A stretch of 64,000 nucleotides of DNA from positions 1,488,001-1,552,000 of the forward strand of contig NZ_LGRV01000003.1 in assembly GCF_001278945.1 (NCBI RefSeq). Direction: 5' to 3'. Below are positions 54,553 through 63,682 of the stretch, one piece after another. Both the position numbers and the translations under genes were made by a program. The notes under the pieces were generated by a model. That model made no database searches. It was not told the origin of the DNA and worked only from the letters and a program-made list of their open reading frames with translations. Positions within the stretch are counted from its first letter, which is position 1; every line of letters starts with the position of its first letter. Source of the stretch: Lysinibacillus contaminans (GTDB lineage Bacteria; Bacillota; Bacilli; Bacillales_A; Planococcaceae).

Positions 54553-55117
54553 AATATTTCACCTCATTATTCCACTCTATACGAACGCGTTCAATAGCGA
54601 TAAAACCATTTTACTAATCACATTTTCGCATTGGTCAAATTCAATAATCAAATAGTTTTTAATTTCAATTGTACACAAATAAGCATCATGTTAATTAATA
54701 ACAACCTCTCTTTTAATATTCACATCACTAATTCCTTAGTTTTGAATAACCCTCGATTTCAATGTTTATAGTGTACTTTAACATATTTAGTAAAGACCTC
54801 ATTTATTTATGGCACGGTTCACCGAAACTAATGCTAAACTGTATTCTTTTTCATCGACCATCTATCACTATTGTTAAATGATTAAACAAACACCGTATGC
54901 AACCAACCTGCTTTCTAAATAAGTTGAACTTAAGAATCCTTCTTATTGCGGTCGATACATTCGCGCTGGTCGCACGTTCCTAAAAAACATTTGCCAGGCG
55001 CGAATGTCCACAGCTCGCTTCTCACTTGAATCTTTAGTTCAATATATATAGTCAAAGTAGTTCTCTCTTAAGCATTTAATTAGTAATTAATTTCTGCACA
55101 ACAAACTGTTTATTTTA
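54553..55117. other. 565-bp intergenic region containing a palindromic repeat
   Basis: No gene is seen. Its right half is the inverted repeat annotated at 54924-55042. The left half is AT-rich and carries the promoter of the WYL gene. Confidence 0.45.
54924..55042. repeat. 119-bp imperfect palindromic repeat
   Basis: Outer arms TTGAACTTAAGAATCC and (complement of) TTGAATCTTTAGTTCAA, and inner arms ACATTCGCGC-TGG (54957) and CCA-GGCGCGAATGT (54994-55007), fold into one long hairpin. The GC-rich inner part contrasts with its AT-rich surroundings. No reading frame. It may be a dispersed element or a structured RNA. Confidence 0.6.
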
Positions 55118-56770
55118 TTAAAAAGTTCTAGTTGTCCCTTGTCCATATACTGGATGTCCATCAATATAAGTAGCAAGGACTGCAATATCCTTTATTTCCT
55201 TTGGATTTACAGTCGTCGGATCCGCTTCTAGGACGGCAAAATCAGCATTTTTACCAATCTCAATACTACCTGATACAGCTTCATCAAAATTCAATTTGGC
55301 CCCATAAATCGTCATGGATTTTAATGCGGTTTCTACATCTATACGCTGTTCTGGCCCCAAAACATGACCTTCCATCGTTAAGCGATTAACGACTGCCCAC
55401 ACAGAAAATAACGGTGAAATAGGTGTGACCGGACAATCTGAGTGGAGCGTAAACAAAAGATTGGCATCCACTGCCTCATGCAATGGACTAATACGCTTTG
55501 CCCGCTCTGGCCCTAAGAAGATTTGCAGATGTCGATCTCCCCAATAATAAACATGATTAATGAAGAAAGAAGCAGCAACGCCAAGCTCTTTCATCATTGC
55601 TATATCTTCGGGTGTAGCTGTTTGTACATGCTCAATTCGATGACGGTGATCACGCTGCCCTCCATTTGTCAGTGCATATGAATAGGCTTCTAAGATCGAA
55701 CCAATAGCTCGATCGCCATTTCCATGCGTAGCTATTCGAAAGCCACGTTGATGAAGGTCTAATACCATTTTATTAAGAATTTCTTGTGGATGAATCAAGT
55801 CCCCTGTAATATCGTTATTCTCATAATAGGGTTCCCGTAATGCCCCTGTTAAAGCTTGAATAGAGCCATCTTGTAATATTTTTGCACTATCTAGTTTAGC
55901 CTTACCTCCTGACTTCTCTTGAATTTCTTGATTCAATTGAGCAGCAGAATAATTACCGAAAATCGCTCCTTCTTGAAGTAGATGGTGCATTATCATCAAC
56001 TGTGTTCGCATTGGATTCATGCTTGTTTTAGCTGCATGAATATGAGCTTCAAAATCATCTTCTGCATAGACAGCCGCATCTGTATTCGTTGTTATTCCTT
56101 GTGCTACATAATCTTTTGCAGCATTTTGTATAGATTTCGCCAAATCATCTACCGTTCTTTTCGGCAAGATGTTATTTATAAGTTGCATAGCAGAGTCAAA
56201 AAGAATGCCATTAAGACGCCCTTTCTCATCTCGACCGTAATGGCCTCCTTGAGGGTTAGAATCACCGTCCTTTATCCCTGCCATCTGCAAAGCAAGTGAA
56301 TTTACAGTAGACACATGTGCTGAAACATGAGAAATGATTACAGGATTATTAGGAGCGACTCGATCCAAGTCTTCGCAAGTGATATGGCGCTTTTCAAGTA
56401 TTAATGTATCATCATAGCCATAACCTTTAATCCATTCGCCGTCTGGTAATTCCTTTGCTTTCGTAGTAATAGCATCTAAAACACCGTTAATAGATTTGCG
56501 ACGTGTCGGGCTACAATCTAACTGCTCCTTTAACTCGCCATACATTAATATGTGATTATGCGTATCAATAAAACCAGGTATTAGTGTAGCGCCTTGCAAA
56601 TCAACGACATTTGTTTGAGCTGATAGAATCACCTCACCTTTAGCTGGTTCATCTTCTGCCCAAATACCAACAATTTTCCCATTGGATACTGCTACAGAGC
56701 CGGCACGTCGATTTTGACTGTCTAAAGTCAGTACATTTGCATTCTTGATTAAAAGATCTATTTTGCTCAT
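55118..56770 (-). CDS. YtcJ-like metal-dependent amidohydrolase
   Basis: A 550-residue amidohydrolase with the metal-binding motif PGFIDTHNHILMYG (about 66-79), a conserved mid-chain VSAHVSTVNS segment, FRIATHGNGDRAI, RHRIEHVQ and TLHSDCPVTPISPL (metal-binding D). Members hydrolyse formamides, N-acyl amino acids or related amides outside core pathways. The ATG at 56770 follows GAGGGTAG. It resembles the decayed gene at 41030-41597. The neighbouring racemase suggests amino-acid derivative metabolism, but a terminator separates them. Confidence 0.88.
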   Translation of the reverse strand: MSKIDLLIKNANVLTLDSQNRRAGSVAVSNGKIVGIWAEDEPAKGEVILSAQTNVVDLQGATLIPGFIDTHNHILMYGELKEQLDCSPTRRKSINGVLDAITTKAKELPDGEWIKGYGYDDTLILEKRHITCEDLDRVAPNNPVIISHVSAHVSTVNSLALQMAGIKDGDSNPQGGHYGRDEKGRLNGILFDSAMQLINNILPKRTVDDLAKSIQNAAKDYVAQGITTNTDAAVYAEDDFEAHIHAAKTSMNPMRTQLMIMHHLLQEGAIFGNYSAAQLNQEIQEKSGGKAKLDSAKILQDGSIQALTGALREPYYENNDITGDLIHPQEILNKMVLDLHQRGFRIATHGNGDRAIGSILEAYSYALTNGGQRDHRHRIEHVQTATPEDIAMMKELGVAASFFINHVYYWGDRHLQIFLGPERAKRISPLHEAVDANLLFTLHSDCPVTPISPLFSVWAVVNRLTMEGHVLGPEQRIDVETALKSMTIYGAKLNFDEAVSGSIEIGKNADFAVLEADPTTVNPKEIKDIAVLATYIDGHPVYGQGTTRTF

Positions 56771-56850
56771 TTCTACCCTCATTTCCTATTTTAAAATATC
56801 CTAAACACAGTATGCCCTTTTTCATAATTTAGCTATTCACACTCTTATTG

Positions 56851-56899
56851 ATACACAAAAATCTCCCCACTAACTTACTAGCAAGGAGACTTTGTGTAT
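56851..56899 (-). terminator. terminator of the racemase/acetyltransferase unit
   Basis: ATACACAAAAATCTCC pairs with GGAGACTTTGTGTAT with one mismatch around a long loop, directly after the racemase gene. Confidence 0.6.
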
Positions 56900-56902
56900 T
56901 TC

Positions 56903-57592
56903 CTATATAATTGCTTGTTCCACTGCTTCAATTGCATGGATCACAGTTGTATCAAAAATAGGCACAGCTGCATCGTCTTGTTGAATGAGTAAACCAATTT
57001 CAGTACAACCAAGAATGATGCCTTGCGCGCCCGATTCAACCAGTTTTCGAATCACTTGCAAGTAGTATTCTTTCGAAGATTGTGAGATTTCCCCTAAACA
57101 TAATTCCTCGTAGATAATTTGATTTACGCCGTTTCTTTCCTCTTCCAATGGCACAATAACTTCAATTCCCTGACTTTCAATTCTCGATTTATAAAATGCT
57201 TGTTCCATCGTATATTTCGTACCGAGAAGTCCAACTTTCTGCAAGCCTGCCTTTTGTATTTGTGTGGCTGTAGCATCTGCGATATGTAATACAGGAATCG
57301 AGATTTTCGCTTCAATCAAATCAATAACCTTATGCATTGTATTGGTACAAATCACAATAAAATCGGCACCTGCTCTTTCTAAAGAATGCGCCGCTTCCCC
57401 GAGCACCTCCCCTGCCTTATCCCAATTATCCTGCGCCTGATATTGCTCGATATCTTGAAAATCCACGCTAAACAAAATACATGTTGCCGAATGTAAACCA
57501 CCAAGTCGTTGCTTCACTTCCGTGTTGATAAGACGGTAATATTCGGCTGAAGATTCCCAGCTCATACCGCCAATTAATCCGATTGTTTTCAT
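56903..57592 (-). CDS. aspartate/glutamate racemase family protein
   Basis: A 229-residue cofactor-independent racemase: N-terminal IGLIGGMSWESSAEYYR, first catalytic cysteine in VICTNTMHKV and second in LGCTEIGLL. It interconverts L- and D-amino acids by two-base catalysis. Its start sequence resembles the RacX/YgeA branch more than classic glutamate racemase. It follows the acetyltransferase gene with 10 bases between. Confidence 0.88.
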   Translation of the reverse strand: MKTIGLIGGMSWESSAEYYRLINTEVKQRLGGLHSATCILFSVDFQDIEQYQAQDNWDKAGEVLGEAAHSLERAGADFIVICTNTMHKVIDLIEAKISIPVLHIADATATQIQKAGLQKVGLLGTKYTMEQAFYKSRIESQGIEVIVPLEEERNGVNQIIYEELCLGEISQSSKEYYLQVIRKLVESGAQGIILGCTEIGLLIQQDDAAVPIFDTTVIHAIEAVEQAII

Positions 57593-57602
57593 ACCATTCC
57601 TC

Positions 57603-58094
57603 CTAAAATGTATATTGATAAAATAATTTATCGACTTTTACAACAGGAAAATTCTCTGGCAATTCTGTTCTATCTATTTGTTCAAAACCATTTTTCTCAT
57701 AGAAACGATGTGCCGCTAGAAACTCTGGCACTGTACCTAAATAGATGCCCGTAATGTTTCGTTCCCTCGCCCATTCAAGTGCTGTTTGAAGTAAGTGACT
57801 AGCCGTACCATAGTCCTTACCTCGGTATGTTTTTTTTACAAACATTTTGCGAAGAGCGACCTGCTGATTGCCGATATCAACAAGGCTAATTGTCCCAACT
57901 ACTTCACCATCATGCAGTGCTACCCAAAAGTTCCCGTTTCCGTTTTGATAAAATGCTTCAATCTTAAATAAGTCTGGCTGATCTTCTTTCGTAATAGCAA
58001 TCCCATACTCATCTTGTTGAATGTTCAAAATTAGATTTAGCACCGCTTCTTGATAATCTTTTTGATATCTTTTTATTTCGATTACTACGCTCAC
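57603..58094 (-). CDS. GNAT acetyltransferase
   Basis: A 163-residue GNAT-fold acyltransferase with VALHDGEVVGTISLVDIG, the acetyl-CoA loop MFVKKTYRGKDYGTASHLL and GTVPEFLAAHRFYEKNGF. The substrate is unknown. It is co-transcribed with the racemase, so an amino-acid or D-amino-acid substrate is plausible. Confidence 0.85.
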   Translation of the reverse strand: MSVVIEIKRYQKDYQEAVLNLILNIQQDEYGIAITKEDQPDLFKIEAFYQNGNGNFWVALHDGEVVGTISLVDIGNQQVALRKMFVKKTYRGKDYGTASHLLQTALEWARERNITGIYLGTVPEFLAAHRFYEKNGFEQIDRTELPENFPVVKVDKLFYQYTF

Positions 58095-58175
58095 CTTAAC
58101 ACCTACTTATTTAAATTTTTTCATTTTTTTAGGAAACTTGTTAAATATCAATGAAATCATTGATTTATAATATAA

Positions 58176-58210
58176 AATCCCCAAGCATCATGATATGTAA
58201 CTTGGGGATT
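58176..58210 (-). terminator. terminator of the second chemoreceptor gene
   Basis: AATCCCCAAG pairs perfectly with CTTGGGGATT around a 15-base loop; the minus-strand side ends in TTTATATT. Confidence 0.75.
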
Positions 58211-58217
58211 CATGTTA

Positions 58218-59897
58218 TTAGTATTTAAACGACTGAATCGATTCCTGCAAATCAATCGCCATTTTGGACAGATGTGTGGAAGCGGCTGCTACTTCTTCCA
58301 TTGCGGCGTTTTGTTCCTCTGAGGAAGCTGCGACGCTTTGGACGTTGCCACTTGATTGCATTGAAACTTCGCTAATGTAGTCGATTTCTTTTACGAGCTT
58401 TTCGATGTCCTGATGAATTGCTCGAATTGCTGCTGTTGCAGATTCAGCCTGATTTTGTACGTCATCAATCGCACCGTCAATTTGAAGGAAGTTGTCTCGG
58501 GCAACGTTTACTTTTTCACGTCCGACCGTTACAGAGTCGTTGCTTTGTTCCATATCTTCTTCAATAATACGCGTACTATCTGTAATTTGAGCAACTACTT
58601 TTTCGATATCTCCTGCCGCTAAATTTGATTCATCAGCCAATTTACGAACTTCCTCTGCTACAACAGCAAAGCCTTTACCATGCTCACCGCTTCGAGCTGC
58701 TTCAATCGAGGCATTGATGGCTAGTAAATTCGTTTGTGTCGCAATGTTTTTAATGACATTGACCGCCGAGGCAATCGCTGCTGTATTGTCGTCTAAGTCT
58801 TTCACACGTGTAGTTAGCTCCGCTGTGTTATCAGAAATTTCATTCATTTGGTCGATGACATTTCGAACAGAAGCACGACCTGCACTTGCCATATTTTTTG
58901 TAGATACTGTCGCATCATTCACATTTTCGATACTTGTTGAAATTTCGTTCATTTTTTGTAAAATGTGCGAAGATAAGCCCTTTACATCAGCCGTTAATGT
59001 ATCTTGCTTTTCAATACCATGTGCAATGTCTTGAATGGATTCTGTAACGACTTCTGTTGCTTGTGTGACTTCCATACTGCTCGCAGTCAACTGTTCAGAC
59101 GTTGCGGCAACTTGTTCGGATGAATCACCGACTTGCTTCATCGTATGACGGAGTTTCTCAGACATAATATTAAAGGAACTAGCCAGCTGTGCGAACTCAT
59201 CATTCGTTTTAAAGTGTAAATGCGTTTTTAAATCGCCGTTTGAAAACTTGTCCATTTCAGCTACAGTTTGTTGAATATTTTTCGCCACACGACGACCAAA
59301 AGCTGTTGCAATAATAATGCTAATTAGCAACGAAACAATCAATAGTGCGCCTATTTCTTTCGCACTCCTTGAACCTTGCCCCTTTGTTTTAGCGATATGC
59401 TCCATCATTTCTTTATTTTTAGCTGTTGCCATCGTTTTCCCGAAAACGACAAGTTTTTGTGAACCATCACCAAGTACAGGTAATGCTGCCTGCTGTGCCT
59501 GAACTTTTTCGCCACTTTGATAAAGCGGTACAATCTGCTCATCAATCGGCGTCTCCCATTCCTTTAACTGCACTAAAAACTTGTCAAAATCCGCATCATT
59601 ACGGCCTAAATCCTTAATACGGTCTATGGAACTATGTAAAGTATCACGAATTTCATGATGATTTTTCAACATATCTTCCTTGCCATATAACATATACCCA
59701 CGAATTGCCGCATTCGCACGCACTGTCTGGAAGGAAATGTCATTGTATAAATGGATAAGTTCAGTATCCTGTTCAATTGATGCAAGTGTTTTATTATTCG
59801 AATTTAAATAATACATTGAAATACCTGCAATCATCATAAGAAAAACCAAAACGATACCAAATGCAAATTGTAGTTTTCGTTCTACTGTCAATTTCAT
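58218..59897 (-). CDS. methyl-accepting chemotaxis protein
   Basis: A 559-residue chemoreceptor: membrane helix about 9-29, a four-helix-bundle sensor ([18 protein letters not shown]), second helix about 180-200, HAMP domain and signalling tip [35 protein letters not shown]. It is similar in layout to the receptor at 41697-43391 but differs in its sensor domain. The ATG at 59897 follows GAGGGTG; the frame extends seven codons further. Confidence 0.92.
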   Translation of the reverse strand: MKLTVERKLQFAFGIVLVFLMMIAGISMYYLNSNNKTLASIEQDTELIHLYNDISFQTVRANAAIRGYMLYGKEDMLKNHHEIRDTLHSSIDRIKDLGRNDADFDKFLVQLKEWETPIDEQIVPLYQSGEKVQAQQAALPVLGDGSQKLVVFGKTMATAKNKEMMEHIAKTKGQGSRSAKEIGALLIVSLLISIIIATAFGRRVAKNIQQTVAEMDKFSNGDLKTHLHFKTNDEFAQLASSFNIMSEKLRHTMKQVGDSSEQVAATSEQLTASSMEVTQATEVVTESIQDIAHGIEKQDTLTADVKGLSSHILQKMNEISTSIENVNDATVSTKNMASAGRASVRNVIDQMNEISDNTAELTTRVKDLDDNTAAIASAVNVIKNIATQTNLLAINASIEAARSGEHGKGFAVVAEEVRKLADESNLAAGDIEKVVAQITDSTRIIEEDMEQSNDSVTVGREKVNVARDNFLQIDGAIDDVQNQAESATAAIRAIHQDIEKLVKEIDYISEVSMQSSGNVQSVAASSEEQNAAMEEVAAASTHLSKMAIDLQESIQSFKY

Positions 59898-60013
59898 CGT
59901 ACACCCTCTATTCCCCAATTATGTATAGTCTTATCGAGTATATCGTATGTACAGGCATCCTCATACGTCTCTTCCAACAATTATAATAAATACCATCTAA
60001 TATTTGACAATAA

Positions 60014-60058
60014 TAAAAACTCCTATCAAAGTGCATTGACTTTTGTAAGGAGTATTTT
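60014..60058 (-). terminator. terminator of the DUF2691 operon
   Basis: ACTCCTTACAAAAGT and ACTTTGATAGGAGT form an imperfect stem on the minus strand, followed by TTTTTATT. Confidence 0.7.
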
Positions 60059-60069
60059 ACTAGTATATA

Positions 60070-60540
60070 TTAAAAAGCAACCATTCCTGTTCGTCCGTCG
60101 TTTTCATCGCTTAAACAATGAAGGCCTTTAACTGGCAGTGTTTTTGCGTGATTATACAACTTTTCTATTAATTGACGATCTTTGCAATAAATATCGAGGT
60201 ACGTGCAATCCGTCAGTAAGATAACAATTTCACAATTACTTTTCACAAAATCCTCATACGTAGTAATAGCTTCAAACTGCTCACTTGGATAGCCTTGAAG
60301 GTCCACAAATATTGTGTAATATGAATTCTCCTCGAATCTTCTTTGTAAATCCGCCCCAACAATTCCAAGCTCATAATCGTCATCTGAGAAAAAATCTTCA
60401 AAATGGTTATTCTGATTCACAAAATACGCCTCACTATTCCCAATCTTCCACACATACTTTATGAAATCAACTGGCTCAAGTACATTTCCTAAAATACGTC
60501 CCTTCTCATTTGGCACAAAACATCGAATCCCTCTATACAT
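60070..60540 (-). CDS. DUF2691 family protein
   Basis: A 156-residue soluble protein with the DUF2691 pattern: MYRGIRCFVPNEKG at the start, GNVLEPVDFIKYVWKIGNSE, YYTIFVDLQGYP, TYEDFVKSNCEIVILLTDC and the ending SDENDGRTGM. Function is unknown; the family occurs in Bacillales and is often encoded near small membrane proteins. It follows DUF5316 with five bases between. Confidence 0.8.
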   Translation of the reverse strand: MYRGIRCFVPNEKGRILGNVLEPVDFIKYVWKIGNSEAYFVNQNNHFEDFFSDDDYELGIVGADLQRRFEENSYYTIFVDLQGYPSEQFEAITTYEDFVKSNCEIVILLTDCTYLDIYCKDRQLIEKLYNHAKTLPVKGLHCLSDENDGRTGMVAF

Positions 60541-60545
60541 CTATG

Positions 60546-60770
60546 TCACCCCAAATACGAAATCACTCCTGCAATAATAAAGGCAACAACTCCAATTATC
60601 CCTGTATACAACCCCACTTTATTACGTTGATCACGATTCTCCCTCGTTTCTGTAGCAAAATTCGCTCTTGCTTGCATACCACTCGTCCATGCCCCGCTAG
60701 TAAGTCCAGATATGATTATAGCTACCGTGCCAATCACCATGAAAAATTTGAACAATCGTCTCACCCCCAC
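60546..60770 (-). CDS. DUF5316 small membrane protein
   Basis: A 74-residue protein with two membrane helices (about 7-25 and 52-72) and the diagnostic loop SGAWTSGMQARANFATETREN of DUF5316. Function is unknown. Co-transcribed with the DUF2691 gene. Confidence 0.75.
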   Translation of the reverse strand: MGVRRLFKFFMVIGTVAIIISGLTSGAWTSGMQARANFATETRENRDQRNKVGLYTGIIGVVAFIIAGVISYLG

Positions 60771-60989
60771 TTACCTTACTATACGATTTAGAAGGCGTAT
60801 ATGTTTCAACTATTTTCCACAAAGAAAAACCGACAGTTTGTTCGCTGCCGGCTCAATGTTTATTGTAATTCAACTACTAAGGGGTCATACCTTTCTTCTC
60901 TTATTTGACATCATAACTAGAATGTAAATACCTTTTCGGAATTGAGGTTAAGGATATGGCTTGCAGATCAATTGCATACATCGTACTAC

Positions 60990-61523
60990 TCAATTTTGTC
61001 CCTTCAACTTAGCTTCTGTGAAAGCCTGTGATTGCCCTTTTGGAATGCTCAACGTTTTCCATTGTTCCCCTTTAATCATCTTACCAACATAGACAATTTG
61101 ACCAACATGTGATGCATAATGCGCCACTTGACGTTCAATCGCTTCAATCACCGTGTGTTTTTCCCCACGAATAGTCACAAATTTAACTAAATCCGCTTCT
61201 GTTAACTGTTTTAAAGCTTCAAAAAGTACTTGCCAACCATGTTCCCAAACAGCAATTAGCTCTTCTTTTGTAGTAAGATTATCAACAAACTCATCATCAC
61301 GATTTCTTGTGGACTTTTCACCATCAGTCGTTAAAAAATCGGTCCATCTGGAAACCATATTGCCACTTACATGCTTGACAATCACAGCAACACTATTTGA
61401 ATCCTCATTGTAAGACCAATGTAGTTGTTCATGTTCCAATTGCGCAATCGTTTTATCACCCAGGTCTTTGACAGCATGAAATCTTTCTTGAATTACCTTT
61501 AAATACGTTTCAGCAATATTCAT
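60990..61523 (-). CDS. DinB-like DUF1572 protein
   Basis: A 177-residue four-helix-bundle protein with the DinB/DUF1572 metal-binding histidines in IVKHVSGNMVSRW and VAHYASHVGQIVYVGKM. Such proteins are putative metal-dependent thiol transferases or stress proteins without a defined substrate. Single gene. Confidence 0.85.
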   Translation of the reverse strand: MNIAETYLKVIQERFHAVKDLGDKTIAQLEHEQLHWSYNEDSNSVAVIVKHVSGNMVSRWTDFLTTDGEKSTRNRDDEFVDNLTTKEELIAVWEHGWQVLFEALKQLTEADLVKFVTIRGEKHTVIEAIERQVAHYASHVGQIVYVGKMIKGEQWKTLSIPKGQSQAFTEAKLKGQN

Positions 61524-61724
61524 ACGTTCTATTCATTCCCTTCCTGTTTGAACTGGTAACTCGCTACTAGTTAGTCAGCTAAAATTTCACTCCTATCATT
61601 ATAAAATATTTTCTACATTTACTTAATAACTTCTACCCAAAATCACTACTATCCTTTCAATTTAGTAGAGAAATTCGCTGTTAATTTGGTCTTTTAGTTG
61701 CGTGATTTTTACAAATAATCTAAA

Positions 61725-61766
61725 AGGCTGTGCAAACATCATATAGAATGACAATTGGCACAGCCT
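61725..61766 (-). terminator. terminator of the sigma/anti-sigma operon
   Basis: AGGCTGTGC pairs perfectly with GCACAGCCT around a 24-base loop that itself has pairing potential, just after the anti-sigma gene; TTTTAG follows on the minus strand. Confidence 0.7.
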
Positions 61767-61776
61767 CTCAACATCA

Positions 61777-63051
61777 TTATTTAGTTTTAGACAAATCCAC
61801 AGTTATTTGTGCATTTTCATCTTTTTTAGTCATTGGTAGCTCCATCGTTGTCAACTTTATATCACCTTGCGCAGGCTTAGTAAAAACTAATTTATATTGA
61901 TTATAGGCAATGGTTTTAGTGTCGGTTACAACGAGATTATTACCAAGTTCATCTTCTACAGCTAGATAGCTTTGTTGAAGACGTGCCCCAAAGGTAAAAG
62001 CCCTCGTTAATTTATAGTACATAGTATGCTGCCCATTTTGTTCTTCAATCTTCGTCACAATCAAGTCACCCATTTTTCCTTGTGAAATTGTGAGTGGCAA
62101 TTGTTCTTCATGTAATGTAGCCGTTACTTCTTTCCTCTCAATTATACTTGGCCTAAAGAATGGACTAATCGTAAGACTTTCTACATCACCACCAATTGGC
62201 TCCATTAGATATTCAAAAAGAAAGCTTTTCTCATCACCTTGCCCTTCTATGTTGATTATAGGGAGAACCTTGCCATTATCATCAAGAACATTTAGGACAA
62301 TCTTATCTAACTGATTAGAATCTGTATGGAATAAAACATGTAAGCTGACTCCCGTATCGGATAGTTCTAATTTTTTCACTTCATACTGAATACCTTCTAC
62401 TTCCCCTTTTTGCCCGACAGCTATTTTTTTGCTGTTTATGTTAACATTCGTAATTGGTGTGTTGAACTGCCAATCAACTACCATATCCCCAATTTGATGA
62501 ATCTTTACCAATAAGTCAAAATCATCTGGTAGCTGCTCTGTTGGAGAAAATTCAATAACTCCTACAAATTTGCCGCTTTCTAAATATTCGCCTCTATAAA
62601 CCCCTGAAGAATTAATAACCTCCCCATTCACTTCAATATGGAGAGGATAAATTTCTGCTTGCTTTTCTTGCAAGTAACTAATGGTTAGACGCGTACCATC
62701 AAATACGATATCTTGAATCGTTAAGGATACACCATTACTCGTTAGCGTTTTATTTAATGCGGTTGAATTTTTATCATTTAATGTCACTTTCAAACTAGAA
62801 TCATCGATTGTCTCAAAAATTCCATTTAATAAAGGGAAATTTGATAAAACGCGTGCCATCGTTGGCGAAATAAAGCCTAAGCCGATAATCAAACTAATCG
62901 TTACGACACTCGATAAAACCAATGTCAATGCCCGTCGTTGTTTAGGTTTCACATGCCGTTTAGGAACTTTCAAGCCGTTTTCAATAGCGTTATCGAGTTT
63001 TTCCATCGGTACTTGAATGGTATCAATTGCTCGCTTAATATCCTTGTCCAC
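61777..63051 (-). CDS. DUF4179 anti-sigma factor-like membrane protein
   Basis: A 424-residue protein: a short cytoplasmic N-terminus (the sigma-binding part), basic stretch PKRHVKPKQRRAL, one membrane helix (about 41-61), and a large extracellular part starting with the DUF4179 segment (SLKVTLNDKNSTALNKTLTSNGV...GTRLTISY). It probably holds its cognate sigma factor at the membrane and senses an envelope signal. The likely start is the GTG at 63051, eight bases after AAGGAGGG; the ATG at 63069 is an alternative. It overlaps the sigma gene by 17 bases. Confidence 0.8.
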   Translation of the reverse strand: MDKDIKRAIDTIQVPMEKLDNAIENGLKVPKRHVKPKQRRALTLVLSSVVTISLIIGLGFISPTMARVLSNFPLLNGIFETIDDSSLKVTLNDKNSTALNKTLTSNGVSLTIQDIVFDGTRLTISYLQEKQAEIYPLHIEVNGEVINSSGVYRGEYLESGKFVGVIEFSPTEQLPDDFDLLVKIHQIGDMVVDWQFNTPITNVNINSKKIAVGQKGEVEGIQYEVKKLELSDTGVSLHVLFHTDSNQLDKIVLNVLDDNGKVLPIINIEGQGDEKSFLFEYLMEPIGGDVESLTISPFFRPSIIERKEVTATLHEEQLPLTISQGKMGDLIVTKIEEQNGQHTMYYKLTRAFTFGARLQQSYLAVEDELGNNLVVTDTKTIAYNQYKLVFTKPAQGDIKLTTMELPMTKKDENAQITVDLSKTK

Positions 63052-63565
63052 TAACTTTCCCTCCTTCATAAAATTCCTTTAACTTTTGAATTCCTCTATG
63101 TAAATTCGTTTTCACTGTACCTTCTGGACAATTTAGAAAATCCGCAATATCCTTCACTGCTAAATCTTGATAGTACCGAAGCACAATAACTGTTTTATAT
63201 TTTTCTTCAAGGTGCTCAATAGCTGTAAGTAAATCCAATTTATCTTCTATTGGTAAATGAGCGGCCCGCGTCTCTCCTATCTCATTTTCTAGTACAATCA
63301 CTTTTGCATTTCTTCGGAGCATTTCAACTGCTGTATTAATGAGAATTCGCATTAACCACGTACTAAAATATTGCTCCTCTTTCACAGATTCAATTTTGAT
63401 ATATGCCCGTGTAATGGTTTCTTGCACAACATCTAGCGCGTCATTTTCGTTTTTCATATAGACATACGCCATTTTGTATAGCTTCACTTTTTCAACTTCA
63501 ATTAGCTGAAGAAATGATTTTCGATGCCCTTTTTGTGCTTTTTTCAGTAAACTTTGTCCAAACAA
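63035..63565 (-). CDS. ECF-type RNA polymerase sigma factor
   Basis: A 176-residue sigma-70 factor with region 2 (NENDALDVVQETITRAYIKIESVKEE, STWLMRILINTAVEMLRR) and region 4 (LEEKYKTVIVLRYYQDLAVKDIADFLNCPEGTVKTNLHRG). It starts with TTG behind AGGAGGGTG. It is the first gene of an operon with its membrane anti-sigma. A TGAAAC/CGTT-type sequence upstream suggests autoregulation. Confidence 0.9.
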   Translation of the reverse strand: MFGQSLLKKAQKGHRKSFLQLIEVEKVKLYKMAYVYMKNENDALDVVQETITRAYIKIESVKEEQYFSTWLMRILINTAVEMLRRNAKVIVLENEIGETRAAHLPIEDKLDLLTAIEHLEEKYKTVIVLRYYQDLAVKDIADFLNCPEGTVKTNLHRGIQKLKEFYEGGKVSGQGY

Positions 63566-63599
63566 TTTTCACCCTCCTTTTCCTTTACAATTGTTAGAT

Positions 63600-63623
63600 G
63601 AACGAAACACATATTTCGTTTCA
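63600..63623 (-). promoter_or_regulatory. candidate autoregulatory ECF promoter
   Basis: On the minus strand TGAAAC is followed after 13 bases by CGTTC. The motifs are ECF-like, but the spacer is about three bases shorter than the usual 16, and the region is also an inverted repeat (GAACGAAA/TTTCGTTC), so the call is tentative. Confidence 0.35.
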
Positions 63624-63646
63624 AATTTAGGAAATTTATAAAAAAA

Positions 63647-63677
63647 AGCCAGCACTACAAAAAAAGTAGCACTAGCT
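63647..63677 (-). terminator. terminator of the SCO gene
   Basis: AGCCAGCACTAC and GTAGCACTAGCT form a stem with some G-T pairs on the minus-strand RNA, around an A/T loop; TTTTTTTAT follows on the minus strand. Confidence 0.65.
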
Positions 63678-63682
63678 TGCAC

